DNA from: Oligoflexia bacterium
Lineage (GTDB): Bacteria > Bdellovibrionota_G > JANQFH01
Reading direction: 5' to 3'
Length of the DNA: 64,000 nucleotides
Assembly: GCA_028277945.1 (NCBI GenBank)
Contig: JANQFH010000049.1
Coordinates: 82,440 to 146,439, forward strand
The stretch's first letter is position 1, and every line of letters begins with the position of its first letter. Below the pieces are notes generated by a model, which saw only the letters and a program-made list of their open reading frames with translations, was not told the DNA's origin and made no database searches. The position numbers were made by a program, and so were the translations under genes. Positions 1 to 9,342 of the stretch are shown here, piece by piece.

Positions 1-661
1 CGATATTGCACACCTGTGTGCCCGCCTGGATATGTGCAAATTCCTTATGCATACTCTCTGCGGCCTGAATCATCATCGAGCCAACACCCTTTTTGTAGTG
101 GTTTGGCGCTACCGCAATAAGATCAATAACCAAGATGCCCTTTCCAGCATCTAAAAGCAATAGGAAGCCAGCTGGCGCACCGTTATCCACGGCCACCAAC
201 ATATCATCACCTCTATTACCACGAAAGTAGTTGCGCACCCATGTTGCTTTGATGTGATCTGCCACGCTGTCTTCAATGCTTGGATCCAGATGGAACCTAG
301 AAGAAGAAAAGCTCGCTGCAGCAATTGTCGCCACAGCTTCTTCATCCTCTGGCTTTACCCGGCGTACCCTTGGTGGTGCAGCATCTGCGGCCTGGCTGAT
401 GGCCTTGGTAAACACCAATTGCGTGTCGATAAGACGAAATCCTGTTGCCTGCAGGCTCTTTGTCGTAGTGACATCACTGGTAGGCACCTTGGTAAAAAGA
501 AAGACCCGTTCCAATTCAAACAGGCCAGCAAGGTCCTGCTCCGACATGGAGGGAAACCTATGCAAGAACCTCTTGGCTGCAACCGAGAAGCACTTCATCT
601 GCATGGTCTCGCTCAACCAGGGATCAGCAGTAAAAACTTCCGGGTCATAGGGTTGCTGCAT
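1..661 (-). CDS. GNAT-family N-acetyltransferase, 3' end outside window
   Basis: This is a partial gene of at least 220 codons that runs off the left edge of the window. The protein begins MQQPYDPEVF and ends in the window with a GNAT core: LIAVAPNHYKKGVGSMMI resembles the acetyl-CoA-binding motif A (R/Q-x-x-G-x-G/A) and is followed by a helix. The N-terminal half looks like the divergent first lobe of two-lobed sugar acetyltransferases such as WecD. Its start overlaps the upstream epimerase gene by 17 bases, so the two are translationally linked. The likely role, inferred from context, is N-acylation of an amino sugar made by the aminotransferase two genes upstream. The substrate is unknown. 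Confidence 0.8.
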   Translation of the reverse strand, partial: MQQPYDPEVFTADPWLSETMQMKCFSVAAKRFLHRFPSMSEQDLAGLFELERVFLFTKVPTSDVTTTKSLQATGFRLIDTQLVFTKAISQAADAAPPRVRRVKPEDEEAVATIAAASFSSSRFHLDPSIEDSVADHIKATWVRNYFRGNRGDDMLVAVDNGAPAGFLLLLDAGKGILVIDLIAVAPNHYKKGVGSMMIQAAESMHKEFAHIQAGTQVCNI

Positions 662-1700
662 AGTGACCCTGAATACTAGGTAAATCTTGGCTGTGACTCT
701 TATACCAGTTGAGGTACTTTACACAGCCTTCTTCCAAAGGGTATTTTGGACTGTATCCAAGCAAACTCTTGGCTTTGTCTACAGACAAGGTGCCTCGCTT
801 TGGGGTTAACTTGTCACGAGCTTTAAACTTGACTTTGATATCCGGAAAGTTCGCAGAGACAATGTCTGCCAACTGTTTGATAGTACGGGAACCACCAAAG
901 GTTAGATTGAATGTTTCATTAATGGCGTTGTCATTACTCACAACCTTGACTATGCCTTGAACCAGATCATCAATGTAGGTAAAGTCCAGAGCATCCGAGC
1001 CATCCCCATTGACGACGATCTCATCTCCCCTAATGGCATTTTCAACAAAGATTTGGGCGACACGACGGCTGACACATCTTTCACCGTAAAGTGCCGACGG
1101 TCGAATGATAGTGTAAGGAAGATCAAACGTCTGGTTGTAGGCAATCACCAGCTTTTCACCGCTAAATTTTAAGGCCCCATAAATGCCGAGGGGATTACAT
1201 ACGGTTTCCTCAGTCACTGTGTCTGAACCAAATGTGCCGTAGACCATGCTGGAAGAAAAATAGACAAATTGATCGATCTGTTGTCCACGACTAAAATCAA
1301 GAACATTCTCAAGTGTCCGTAGGCTATGATCAAATGTGTGGTAGGGATCCTTATTCGACTTTCCAGCGTGGGCAATGGCTGCTAGATGAATGACAACGCT
1401 CGGATCAATAGCCTCGAGCAGATGGGCCACACGATGGTAGTCACGGGCATCTTGTACATGCAGAGGAATGCTTGCGTCTCTTAATAGCCGCAGGCGTTCA
1501 TTGAGAAAGTGGCAGTATAAGGCGTTGTAAGGTTGGTTGGTCGACATGGAGGTAAACTCCAGTAGGTTGTTAACCTCCAGACCATCAATGATTTCGACAT
1601 GAGCCCCTTGCTTTGCCAACGCCAAGGCCAGGTGATGGCCAATAAAGCCCGCACCACCAATCAGAGCAATTTTGCGATCTTTTAGCGATCTAGATGCCAT
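645..1700 (-). CDS. NAD-dependent sugar epimerase/dehydratase (extended SDR)
   Basis: This is an extended short-chain dehydrogenase/reductase of about 351 residues. The Rossmann motif GGAGFIG lies near the N terminus, followed by HLAAIAH, a serine-rich FSSSMVYG segment and the catalytic pair in YGALK. The family acts on nucleotide-activated sugars in the cytoplasm, for example as a UDP- or CMP-sugar 4-epimerase or 4,6-dehydratase. The ATG at 1700 is preferred over the GTG at 1706 because AAGGAG sits five bases before the ATG and would overlap the GTG. The gene follows the aminotransferase with essentially no gap. The exact substrate cannot be read from the sequence. Confidence 0.88.
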   Translation of the reverse strand: MASRSLKDRKIALIGGAGFIGHHLALALAKQGAHVEIIDGLEVNNLLEFTSMSTNQPYNALYCHFLNERLRLLRDASIPLHVQDARDYHRVAHLLEAIDPSVVIHLAAIAHAGKSNKDPYHTFDHSLRTLENVLDFSRGQQIDQFVYFSSSMVYGTFGSDTVTEETVCNPLGIYGALKFSGEKLVIAYNQTFDLPYTIIRPSALYGERCVSRRVAQIFVENAIRGDEIVVNGDGSDALDFTYIDDLVQGIVKVVSNDNAINETFNLTFGGSRTIKQLADIVSANFPDIKVKFKARDKLTPKRGTLSVDKAKSLLGYSPKYPLEEGCVKYLNWYKSHSQDLPSIQGHYAATL

Positions 1701-1702
1701 GG

Positions 1703-2872
1703 TCACTCCTTATCACTTCTGACGACGTCAATCGCCTGTCTAAACGTAGTTACTATCCACTCAATGTCATCGTCCTGCAAGTGTGGGCCCACCGGCAAGG
1801 CTATCGAGCCGTCGCTTATGGATTCTGCCACCGGATACATCCCTCTGACATAACCGTATTTTTCGCGGTAATAGGAGAGGCGAGGGACTGGATGTGGATA
1901 GTGCACGGTTGTGCCAACGCCGCGGGTTTTAAGATAGGAGACAATTTCGTACCGCTTTTTACGCAATGTCTCGTCAAGCACAACCTGAAAACAGTAGTTA
2001 CTGCTGACATGATCCTCATTGGGTGGTGCGAAGTATGAAATGCCCTCGATGCCATCTAGCTCTTCACGCAACATGCGAGCATGTCGTTCACGACTCTTCA
2101 GAAAATCACTGAGACGTTTTATCTGCTCAATACCAATGGCAGATTGAATCTCATTAAGTCGATAGTTAAAACCCAGCATGTTGACATCATAAACACCAGG
2201 TACAGCACGTTCTGTCGGTGTACGGTCTACACCAAACGCCTTCTGTCGTTTAATCCGTTCTTTAACCTGTGGGTGCTTGGTAAGCAACATACCCCCCTCT
2301 GCAGTCGTCATGTGTTTTACTGGATAAAAGGAAAAACAGCCTGTATCACCGTGTAGTCCAACGTGGACTCCTTTAAAATAGCTGCCAACCGCGAGAGCAC
2401 AGTCTTCAACCACAAAGAGATCGTGGTTCTTGGCAATGGCACCAAGCCGTTCCATGTCGACCGGGATACCAAGAAAGTGAACAAGCGAAATTGCCCGAGT
2501 CTTATCGGTTATCTTGTCTTCGATCTGGGTCAGGTCGATATTGCCTGTCTGCGGCTCAGCGTCGACAAAAACAGGCGTGGCGCCAGTGAGTTCGACGGCA
2601 TGTACGGTTGCCGTGTGAGTTTGAGCAGGCACAATGACTTCGTCTCCCGGACCTATGCCTAGATAGAAGTAGGACAAATGTAGTGCCGCTGTACATGATG
2701 AAAGTGACACCGCGTGCGATGCACCCGTCCATTTGGCGAAAGCCTCTTCAAACTCAGTCGCCTTAGGACCATGCACTAGTATAGGGCCTGCTAAGACTTC
2801 GAGCACTGCCTGGACTTCTGCATCGCCCAACATGGGACGCCCAAAAGGAATCTGTCTCGTAGATTCTGTCAT
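1703..2872 (-). CDS. DegT/DnrJ/EryC1/StrS sugar aminotransferase
   Basis: This PLP-dependent aminotransferase of 389 residues probably transfers an amino group onto a keto-sugar nucleotide. The PLP aspartate is in VVEDCA (about residue 157) and the Schiff-base lysine in YPVKHMTTAEGGM (about residue 186). The N-terminal signature SLSSCTAALHLS is typical of the family. An in-frame ATG lies 69 bases further upstream, but the start at 2872 gives a four-base ATGA overlap with the preceding oxidoreductase gene and the usual family N terminus IPFGRPMLGD. The neighbouring epimerase and acetyltransferase suggest that this is the amination step of an N-acylated sugar pathway. Confidence 0.93.
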   Translation of the reverse strand: MTESTRQIPFGRPMLGDAEVQAVLEVLAGPILVHGPKATEFEEAFAKWTGASHAVSLSSCTAALHLSYFYLGIGPGDEVIVPAQTHTATVHAVELTGATPVFVDAEPQTGNIDLTQIEDKITDKTRAISLVHFLGIPVDMERLGAIAKNHDLFVVEDCALAVGSYFKGVHVGLHGDTGCFSFYPVKHMTTAEGGMLLTKHPQVKERIKRQKAFGVDRTPTERAVPGVYDVNMLGFNYRLNEIQSAIGIEQIKRLSDFLKSRERHARMLREELDGIEGISYFAPPNEDHVSSNYCFQVVLDETLRKKRYEIVSYLKTRGVGTTVHYPHPVPRLSYYREKYGYVRGMYPVAESISDGSIALPVGPHLQDDDIEWIVTTFRQAIDVVRSDKE

Positions 2873-3882
2873 GAACAACCTCCGAAATACTGCACTGGAA
2901 CAAAGCCTTGACACTGAACAGCTTTCTCGATCGCAAAACAAATAGCCATAACATCGAAAATATCTCTTGCACTGACCTCTGTTTTTCCGTCTTTGACAAT
3001 AGCCTCAACAAAATCGTACAACAGATCGCCCTTAGCTGGCTTTTTATCAAATCCTGAAAGCATCTCAGTAGCGACATGGGGATCTCGGCTCTTATAGAGT
3101 TTCAGTGCCTCAGGTTCGTTGACAACCGTCGCCTCGGTGCCGTAAAAGGTGCAACGATGAAAGTGAGGGTAAACACAGCCAAAGTTAACCGCCATCTTGC
3201 CTACCATACCGCTTTGAAATCTCATTAGACATACCACGAGATCATTGAACTTGAATTGCGACTCCCTTGACGCAATCCTATTGCCACAGGCAGCAACCTC
3301 AACAACGCGATCATTCGTTAGCCAGGTAAACAGATCGACGATGTGCACACCGCCACCGTAGACAACCGAATAGAAATCAAGTTTGCCGCGCCAACCATCA
3401 GTAATCTTTTCCAGACGGCCATAGTTGTAATCGCCTTCAATAAGGAAGAGCTCCCCAAGTGAGCCAGCACGTATCATCTCTCGTAAACGAATGAATTTGG
3501 GATAGTGCCGCAGAATTAGGTTGGACGATAGTTTCAGACGAGAGTGACGTTGGTGCAACTCGGCAATGTGTTTGGCATGATCTTCTCGTTGACAAAGGGG
3601 TTTTTCAACAAAAACATGTTTGCCTTGCTGCATTGCCTTGACCACCTGTTCGTAGTGATCGTCGTCATAGGATGCAATGGCCACTGCATCGATGTTTGGA
3701 TCTTCAAGAAGCGTTTTGGCTGACTCGTAAATCGCCATCTGTGGATACTGGCTCTTTGCCTGTTGCCGCTTTTGCGGCAGTCGATCACAAAGTGCTACAA
3801 CTTCACACTGTGGATGGGACTGAAACCCACGAATATGCGCCTCACCCACTCCAAGACCAATGATACCAGCGCGCAAACTCAT
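2869..3882 (-). CDS. Gfo/Idh/MocA-family NAD(P)-dependent oxidoreductase
   Basis: This cytoplasmic sugar oxidoreductase of 337 residues starts with the nucleotide-binding fold GIIGLGVGEAH and carries the family signature FVEKPLC around residue 94. A C-terminal alpha/beta substrate domain follows (YGGGVHIVDLFTWL). Family members oxidise or reduce sugar or nucleotide-sugar hydroxyl and keto groups, often just before transamination by a DegT enzyme. The DegT gene is the next gene here, with a four-base overlap. The upstream cytidylyltransferase gene also overlaps by four bases, so this gene sits within a continuous polycistron. Confidence 0.92.
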   Translation of the reverse strand: MSLRAGIIGLGVGEAHIRGFQSHPQCEVVALCDRLPQKRQQAKSQYPQMAIYESAKTLLEDPNIDAVAIASYDDDHYEQVVKAMQQGKHVFVEKPLCQREDHAKHIAELHQRHSRLKLSSNLILRHYPKFIRLREMIRAGSLGELFLIEGDYNYGRLEKITDGWRGKLDFYSVVYGGGVHIVDLFTWLTNDRVVEVAACGNRIASRESQFKFNDLVVCLMRFQSGMVGKMAVNFGCVYPHFHRCTFYGTEATVVNEPEALKLYKSRDPHVATEMLSGFDKKPAKGDLLYDFVEAIVKDGKTEVSARDIFDVMAICFAIEKAVQCQGFVPVQYFGGCS

Positions 3883-4586
3883 AAAAAGGCCCTCGGATTT
3901 TGCGATAGACGTCGACGCAGGGTCGCAAACTCCAACCAGGAATCTTCGAGCTGACGCTCCATATGCTGTTGCATGATGGTCTCGATGGCGACAAGATCCG
4001 CCGGTGTGTCTACTGCCAGGCTAATATCTGCATAGCTCGGATCGGGCGATTCAAAGCAGCAGAGTTTGAAGGCCGTGGCGTGCTGGTAAAAGTAACGTGT
4101 CACGTGTTCCTGATCTCTGACGTCCTGCATATTGCCAACATGCTCCAAAAAGCAAGAAGATCTAATCATTTCAACACTTTGACCTCTAGGAAAGGTCCGT
4201 GGTCTAACATTTGTAATAAGGTCATAGTCCTGTTGGCGATAGAGTGCAATAGCGCGATCAACCAGCTCCACGTCCAAGAGCGGACTGTCGCCAGAGAGAC
4301 GCACAAAGGCTTCGGCTGGATAGGTCTTGAGACAACTGGCAAAGCGCTCAGCTACATGACCAAGAGGACCACGATGGCAGAGAATACTGTTAGTCGCACA
4401 GAACTGCACAATGGGTATGTCACTGTCATCTGCGGAAGTCGCAACGACTATGTCACAACCGTGGTGGTTACGGCTAATTCGCTCTAGCAAATGCGCAAGT
4501 AAAGGCTTACCACATAAGGGTGCCAAGACTTTCCCAGGAAACCTCGTCGAGTTCATACGTGCCTGAATAATAATGAGGTAGTTCAT
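3879..4586 (-). CDS. SpsF-like cytidylyltransferase (CMP-sugar synthetase family)
   Basis: This 235-residue nucleotidyltransferase opens with the signature IIIQARMNSTRFPGKVLAPL, shared by SpsF, KdsB and NeuA-type cytidylyltransferases. It contains VRLSGDSPLLD, which carries the metal-binding aspartate. The expected reaction is CTP plus a free sugar acid or sugar to give CMP-sugar and pyrophosphate. Its presence suggests that the cluster product is activated with CMP, as nonulosonic acids and related sugars are. It overlaps the oxidoreductase downstream and the aldo/keto reductase upstream by four bases each. Confidence 0.88.
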   Translation of the reverse strand: MNYLIIIQARMNSTRFPGKVLAPLCGKPLLAHLLERISRNHHGCDIVVATSADDSDIPIVQFCATNSILCHRGPLGHVAERFASCLKTYPAEAFVRLSGDSPLLDVELVDRAIALYRQQDYDLITNVRPRTFPRGQSVEMIRSSCFLEHVGNMQDVRDQEHVTRYFYQHATAFKLCCFESPDPSYADISLAVDTPADLVAIETIMQQHMERQLEDSWLEFATLRRRLSQNPRAFL

Positions 4587-5932
4587 GGAACCTGCGAAGA
4601 TGGAGATTGGGTTAGCTCATGCCAAAATGACCGCAGCTCTTTCTCAACACATGGGGAGCACTGCCGTAACTCGAGGTTTTGCGCCAAAAACTCTGGAACG
4701 TCATAACTGACTAGTGATGAGCTCACCTCAGGAAGTGAGCGGACAACGTCCAAACACTGTGGGTAAAGCGCTTCACCAGAATACGCAGACAACGACTTTA
4801 CTCTTGCAAAAGGATGCACAGGCCACTTCTTTGTAGCCAACAGGAGTTCAAATAGTTGCGTCAGCGAGGTGAGACTACGTGGCAGTGAAACCGGCAAGCA
4901 CTCCACCTCAGCTGTCAACGCGTTGTTTGTCTGCTTGATGACATCGATAAGGTTGCCAAGTTCTAACAGGCGCCCCTCATAAACGGAGGCACTCGTTAAC
5001 ACGTTAATGCCTGCTTGGCGCGCAAACTCGAGTGTCGACACTGCCTTATCTTGAAGGCGTTGATTCTGCTTGGTCAGTACCGCCGGCATGCCAACGCTAA
5101 GGGGCACTTCCAAAAACTTGAAGTGATGGTCTGCCGTAACCTGCTTGGCAATGCCTAAAATTCTCTTGAGATCAAGGTAAACTGGCGATGTTGTATCAAC
5201 ACGGAACCCTTTCCAAGATGCCATACCATACGCTCGAATACTACCCTGCTCTACCTCTCGTTCTAGAAGCTCGAAGATCTCAAAAAGTTTTTTATAGAAA
5301 TCGTCTTGAGAGTAACTATAGAGAGCCGTCTCTGGGTTGTGCAGCAAGTAACAGTCGATGGTTGCCAGCCCAAGATGAGTCCTGCTTCTGACAAGCTCTC
5401 GTTCAAGAAAGACCGGCTCAATACAGTGGCTCCAATCTGTGATAACACGGGAATCTACATGCAACGGGCTAACTACTTCGGCCTCGACAAAACCTCTTTT
5501 GTCTACGCCATCCGGAATCGCGATTAACCCGCCCTTGGTACTCACAAAAAATTCACGCCGCTGAACCTCACTCCTCTTGATGAGGTCGCGAAAAACTCGT
5601 CCCAAGGTCTTTTCACTGCGCGTTGCCCGATATTTAATGGCTGAATCGATGACATTGAGTCCGCCCGACAAGGCCAGCCTGAGGGACTGAGAGTATGCGG
5701 CATCAGTCGCATCATCGGCTTTGCCCTTATAGGTACCAAGCCCAATAGAGGAGAGCAAAAGGCCGTCGGTAGTCTTATGATAAAAGTCGCCCCGAGCCAG
5801 ATTGGCATGCGCCTCGACATAGCTGCGTGTCCCCTCTGGCGTGGCAAAACCCTCGATGCACTCAGCTTGCTGGCGGCTGCCCAGGTTTTGTCGGTCTACT
5901 ATGGTTTGCGGTCGATCCATGCTTGCATCCAT
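4583..5932 (-). CDS. Aldo/keto reductase family protein
   Basis: This protein of about 449 residues carries an aldo/keto reductase core: SSIGLGTYKG near the N terminus, GLNVIDSAIKYRATRSEKTLGRVF, STKGG and YLLHNPE. The FFVSTKGG lysine corresponds to the catalytic lysine region, and Y of AIKY probably takes the acid/base position. It is longer than a typical 300-residue family member because of an extra C-terminal region. Such proteins occur in polysaccharide clusters beside SpsF-type enzymes. Starts at 5932 and 5920 are both possible; either overlaps the end of the upstream gene. Substrate unknown. Confidence 0.85.
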   Translation of the reverse strand: MDASMDRPQTIVDRQNLGSRQQAECIEGFATPEGTRSYVEAHANLARGDFYHKTTDGLLLSSIGLGTYKGKADDATDAAYSQSLRLALSGGLNVIDSAIKYRATRSEKTLGRVFRDLIKRSEVQRREFFVSTKGGLIAIPDGVDKRGFVEAEVVSPLHVDSRVITDWSHCIEPVFLERELVRSRTHLGLATIDCYLLHNPETALYSYSQDDFYKKLFEIFELLEREVEQGSIRAYGMASWKGFRVDTTSPVYLDLKRILGIAKQVTADHHFKFLEVPLSVGMPAVLTKQNQRLQDKAVSTLEFARQAGINVLTSASVYEGRLLELGNLIDVIKQTNNALTAEVECLPVSLPRSLTSLTQLFELLLATKKWPVHPFARVKSLSAYSGEALYPQCLDVVRSLPEVSSSLVSYDVPEFLAQNLELRQCSPCVEKELRSFWHELTQSPSSQVP

Positions 5933-7749
5933 AACTCTAGATTAAGCGCTTGCCAAATAAGCATCATGTGGTTGGCCTCACCCTGCATATGCTGCGCAAG
6001 CAAACCATCAAATGTAGGTAGATCGTAAATTCCCCGCCCCCTAAAACTCGCCGCTCGGAAGGTATCCATGACAAAGTCATTGAGCACTCCACGTACCCAC
6101 AGATCAAATGGGGCGTTGAAGCCGCTCTTGTCGACACGATCGAGGATCTCTCGAGCACATATGCCATCAAGTGAGCGGCGGGCAAGGACTTTGTTGACTC
6201 CGTCCTTGATTTTGTCTTGTGACGGGATAGTCCAGCCAAATTCTACGACATCCTTACAAAAAAACGGAGAAATCATCTCTGTGCCCCAACGCCAATCAAT
6301 AAGATCCTCCGCCTCCGCTCCCGGAGCCACGGCATCGTAAAAATATTCCTGCATAACATAGGTACGAGCGAACTCGCCGTACGATCGCACCATCGTTGGC
6401 ATAAAGTTCCCAACTTCCTCTCTGAATTCTGGTGACAACAGCGGATCGGCAAGAAACATGGGCACGGCACGCAGATGGCCGGGCTTAGAGAGGTCAAGAT
6501 AACGATCAAAAAACGCCTCTGCTGTCTCTGGGCTCTTGGGGAATTGCTTGGTGCCGTGATGTCTTATCCAACACTGCAACTCCTTTTCATAAAGATCGGT
6601 ATCGCTAACCTTGAGGTCAGCAAGATAATAATAGAAATTGGTGTAGTTGCCTGCTTGGATGTAGTCACCGCCAGCACCCGTAAGCAGGCGCTGAAAACCA
6701 CGCTTGGCAGCCTCGCGGTAGAGATAGTCATAGCCATAGATGCTAATAGTGGCAAGTGGTACATCAAAACACTCATACATGTGCATGAGATCACGCAACA
6801 AGACCTTGGCGTCTAGATTAACAGCATGCCAGTTGCGTACATGGTCGCGTACTGAACATTTAATCAGATAAGTCTCATCGAAATCTGTCTCTTCTGCATA
6901 AGTCATGGAAATAGCATCAATCCGCCCAGACAGGTGCTGGTGCACCAAGCCACATATCGTCCCCGAATCAATGCCGCCACTAAGCGCAATACCAAGCCCA
7001 GCCACCGGCCTCTCTTGCAAGTAGTTACGGATCATACGCTGCAGATGCTCTCGATAAAGCTGTTCCATAGACTCTGCATCTATCTGCAAAAATGGCGTGC
7101 TGGCATCAAGGTCCCAGTACCGTTCCTCTTTGGCACCAGAGCTATCCTTTATATACAGACTTGCCGGCGTGAGCAGTTTAACCTCTGCAAAAAAGCTCGG
7201 GCTTCTACCGTAGGTTGTACGGTAGTGGCAAGCGGCATACTTGGCAATCGTGCTGGTGTTCGCCTGCCGCGGCAATAGACCAGAACGCATCAGTGCACCG
7301 GCATTGGAACCCGCAAGCAGGAAATCTCCAGAGTCCGCGTAGTAGAATGGTTTCAGCCCTAGACGGTCTCGGAGCAACACAACCTTATTATCTCGCTCGT
7401 CGAGAATGATCGCCGTCCAGCCACCATCTACCCTGTCGGCCATAGCCTTGGCACCTAGCTGAAGGTAGAGCCCCCCCAGCTCTCGTGCCGACAGTAGATG
7501 AGCACCCACCTGGGGCGACCCGTCTACAGCGACAACCACACCAGAAGTTGGATCGCGCCAGAGTCTATCTGGCTCATCTTCTTTCTCTAGCAGATACAGT
7601 TTGGCGTTTTCTCCCAGTGCAGAAACCAAAGTTTCACGCAACCTGCTATGGGCTGCTTTCTTAAGATAGCAGCAGGCATCCCCTATGCTTTCGGCCCAAT
7701 CACTGGCCGTCTGTGGACGAGCTGCATAGATGCAGAAGATACGTGCCAT
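5899..7749 (-). CDS. Asparagine-synthetase-like ATP-dependent amidotransferase lacking the glutaminase cysteine
   Basis: This 616-residue protein has AsnB architecture: an N-terminal Ntn-hydrolase-like half (LLRDRLGLKPFYY at about 125-137) and a C-terminal synthetase half with the PP-loop SGGIDS (about 257-262). In active class II glutaminases the residue after the initiator methionine is cysteine. Here the protein starts MARIFC, so the nucleophile is missing at position 2. It should still adenylate a carboxylate but probably cannot take ammonia from glutamine by itself. In a polysaccharide operon it may amidate a sugar acid using free ammonia or a partner. The start overlaps the CapA stop by one base. 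Confidence 0.88.
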   Translation of the reverse strand: MARIFCIYAARPQTASDWAESIGDACCYLKKAAHSRLRETLVSALGENAKLYLLEKEDEPDRLWRDPTSGVVVAVDGSPQVGAHLLSARELGGLYLQLGAKAMADRVDGGWTAIILDERDNKVVLLRDRLGLKPFYYADSGDFLLAGSNAGALMRSGLLPRQANTSTIAKYAACHYRTTYGRSPSFFAEVKLLTPASLYIKDSSGAKEERYWDLDASTPFLQIDAESMEQLYREHLQRMIRNYLQERPVAGLGIALSGGIDSGTICGLVHQHLSGRIDAISMTYAEETDFDETYLIKCSVRDHVRNWHAVNLDAKVLLRDLMHMYECFDVPLATISIYGYDYLYREAAKRGFQRLLTGAGGDYIQAGNYTNFYYYLADLKVSDTDLYEKELQCWIRHHGTKQFPKSPETAEAFFDRYLDLSKPGHLRAVPMFLADPLLSPEFREEVGNFMPTMVRSYGEFARTYVMQEYFYDAVAPGAEAEDLIDWRWGTEMISPFFCKDVVEFGWTIPSQDKIKDGVNKVLARRSLDGICAREILDRVDKSGFNAPFDLWVRGVLNDFVMDTFRAASFRGRGIYDLPTFDGLLAQHMQGEANHMMLIWQALNLELWMQAWIDRKP

Positions 7750-8783
7750 TACACCGCAACTCCTCTGGCGCGAAGGTCTTGCAATAGCTGGTCTTCTATC
7801 TGTTGCGATCGCAAAGAGACAGCCTGATCTTCCGCAAATGCTGAACAGAGGCGATGGAATGCACTAGACCACGCTTTGCGTTCTGTAGAAGACATCGGAC
7901 GAGGTCCGGGCGCGTCGCCCATTACTAGTGGCTCATAGTCTATGCTCGGCCCGTTCTGATCAAAATCTAGACGCACTTGCAAACTGATTTTAGGTAGGTC
8001 ACGGCCTGTGTTGAGTGAAAACCTTGCTGCATGTGCCACCGGGGCAAAAAACTCGCGCCACACTTGTTCGCTGTGATGATCAAAAATGGCGTCGCCAATG
8101 CTGTAGAAGATATGTTTTCCTTTGTAGATCTCCATAGGCTGGACACAGTGCGGGTTGCTGCCGACAACAAGGTCTGCACCTAAGTCAATCATCTGCCGAT
8201 AAGCCCGACAATCTCGTGGCAATGGAAACTGATACAGTTCAATGCCTGAATGCGGCATGGCAACGAGAAAATCAACCTGTGGACGCAATTTGCATATAGC
8301 TTCGCTAACGGTATTGTCATAGAGATAGGCGACACCGGCAGCGCTCTCTGTTGCTGGTGGTGTAAAGCTAAACCCCAGAAAGCCTACTCTGCGACCACCA
8401 GCATTGAGGATAGCTCCCGTCATGGCCGCTAGACGATTCCGTCCGGCTCCAGCATGAAGAATACCAGCCTGGTCGAGCGCCTGCTCTGTCTCCACAAAGC
8501 CCTCAACCCCGCAATCAAAAGTGTGGTTGTTTGCCAGGCTTAGAAAGGAAAAACCCACTTTATGAAGCTCCTCCGCTAAAGCAGGCTCGGCGTAGAAAAC
8601 TGGGTTGGTACCCGCTGATTCAGCTAAATGGGGTCGACAGAGAGGGGATTCAAGATTAGCTACCACATGATGGCCATCGACAAGATGGCGAATGGGCTCA
8701 AACATACGCCACAAACCGACCCGTTGTACGACGGGTGTCACAAGTCGACCCAGCATAATGTCGCCCAAAAAAACAATGCTCAT
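7749..8783 (-). CDS. CapA-family (poly-gamma-glutamate biosynthesis-like) metallophosphatase-fold protein
   Basis: This 344-residue protein has the CapA/PgsA fold related to calcineurin-like phosphoesterases: FLGDIMLGR at the N terminus, NLESPL, SLANNHTFDCG, MPHSGIELY and VGSNPHCVQPMEIY. These aspartates, asparagines and histidines would form a metal site. A longer reading frame begins at 8915, but the start at 8783 gives the family's usual N terminus (MSIVFLGDIML) and lies 13 bases after the upstream stop. Unlike canonical CapA it shows no obvious N-terminal membrane helix. In this cluster it may hydrolyse or modify a sugar-linked group; the function is inferred from the fold only. Confidence 0.85.
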   Translation of the reverse strand: MSIVFLGDIMLGRLVTPVVQRVGLWRMFEPIRHLVDGHHVVANLESPLCRPHLAESAGTNPVFYAEPALAEELHKVGFSFLSLANNHTFDCGVEGFVETEQALDQAGILHAGAGRNRLAAMTGAILNAGGRRVGFLGFSFTPPATESAAGVAYLYDNTVSEAICKLRPQVDFLVAMPHSGIELYQFPLPRDCRAYRQMIDLGADLVVGSNPHCVQPMEIYKGKHIFYSIGDAIFDHHSEQVWREFFAPVAHAARFSLNTGRDLPKISLQVRLDFDQNGPSIDYEPLVMGDAPGPRPMSSTERKAWSSAFHRLCSAFAEDQAVSLRSQQIEDQLLQDLRARGVAV

Positions 8784-8796
8784 AGACTGTCCGAGT

Positions 8797-9174
8797 TTAG
8801 GTTGAAAGTTTTTCAATCTGAGATTTTTCCACGTCTCCCCCATCAAGCCAGACCACAATCTCTTGTTCTTCCTGACGCAGATACTCAAAAAAGGCCGCCT
8901 CTTTACCGGTGTCAACGAGTAATAAGTAGAGTTTGCCGTGTTTATTTCTTACTAGTGCAGAACGAAAGCCGTGCGCTCTAAGTCGACCATTCAATGAGGG
9001 AGTTGCGTAGAATCCCCAAGCCTTTCTAACAACATCGTACTCACCGCCAGATTCTGTGACAAAAGTTACCTGCTCATCTGATTCAAGCGCAATATTTGCA
9101 CAGTGGCGAATTTCAATTTTGCCCTGTTTGCCAACCTTAAACGTGCGCGGGGGTTCTATAGGGTCCAATTGCAT
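8797..9174 (-). CDS. Small cluster protein of unknown function
   Basis: This is a 125-residue protein starting MQLDPIEPPR. I do not recognise a family. It has no signal peptide or membrane helix and a mixed beta-rich pattern with one central Gly-rich stretch (YATPSLNGRLRAHGFRSALV). Residues 80-110 (KLYLLLVDTGKEAAFFEYL) resemble the small accessory proteins that precede CapA-like genes in sugar clusters. An upstream start at 9243 would add 23 residues without a good ribosome site. It is the first gene of the minus-strand operon, so it is probably co-expressed with the sugar enzymes. Confidence 0.7.
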   Translation of the reverse strand: MQLDPIEPPRTFKVGKQGKIEIRHCANIALESDEQVTFVTESGGEYDVVRKAWGFYATPSLNGRLRAHGFRSALVRNKHGKLYLLLVDTGKEAAFFEYLRQEEQEIVVWLDGGDVEKSQIEKLST

Positions 9175-9342
9175 GCTAGCCTCATCTCTATCGACCGTAC
9201 ATTGCAGGGCAGCTCTTATAGCACATCTGCGGCATGACGACAAACGCGCTTACCCTTGCCACCTGCCGTATAACGCTCTGACATCATGAGAAAATTGGCC
9301 CTTGCCGCCATGCAGAGAGTGCGCCAACCTTGAACCTGACTA

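Noticed and set aside
254..679. Plus-strand frames opposite the first gene
   Set aside because: They are antisense to the acetyltransferase frame, which has a clear GNAT motif and couples with the next gene.
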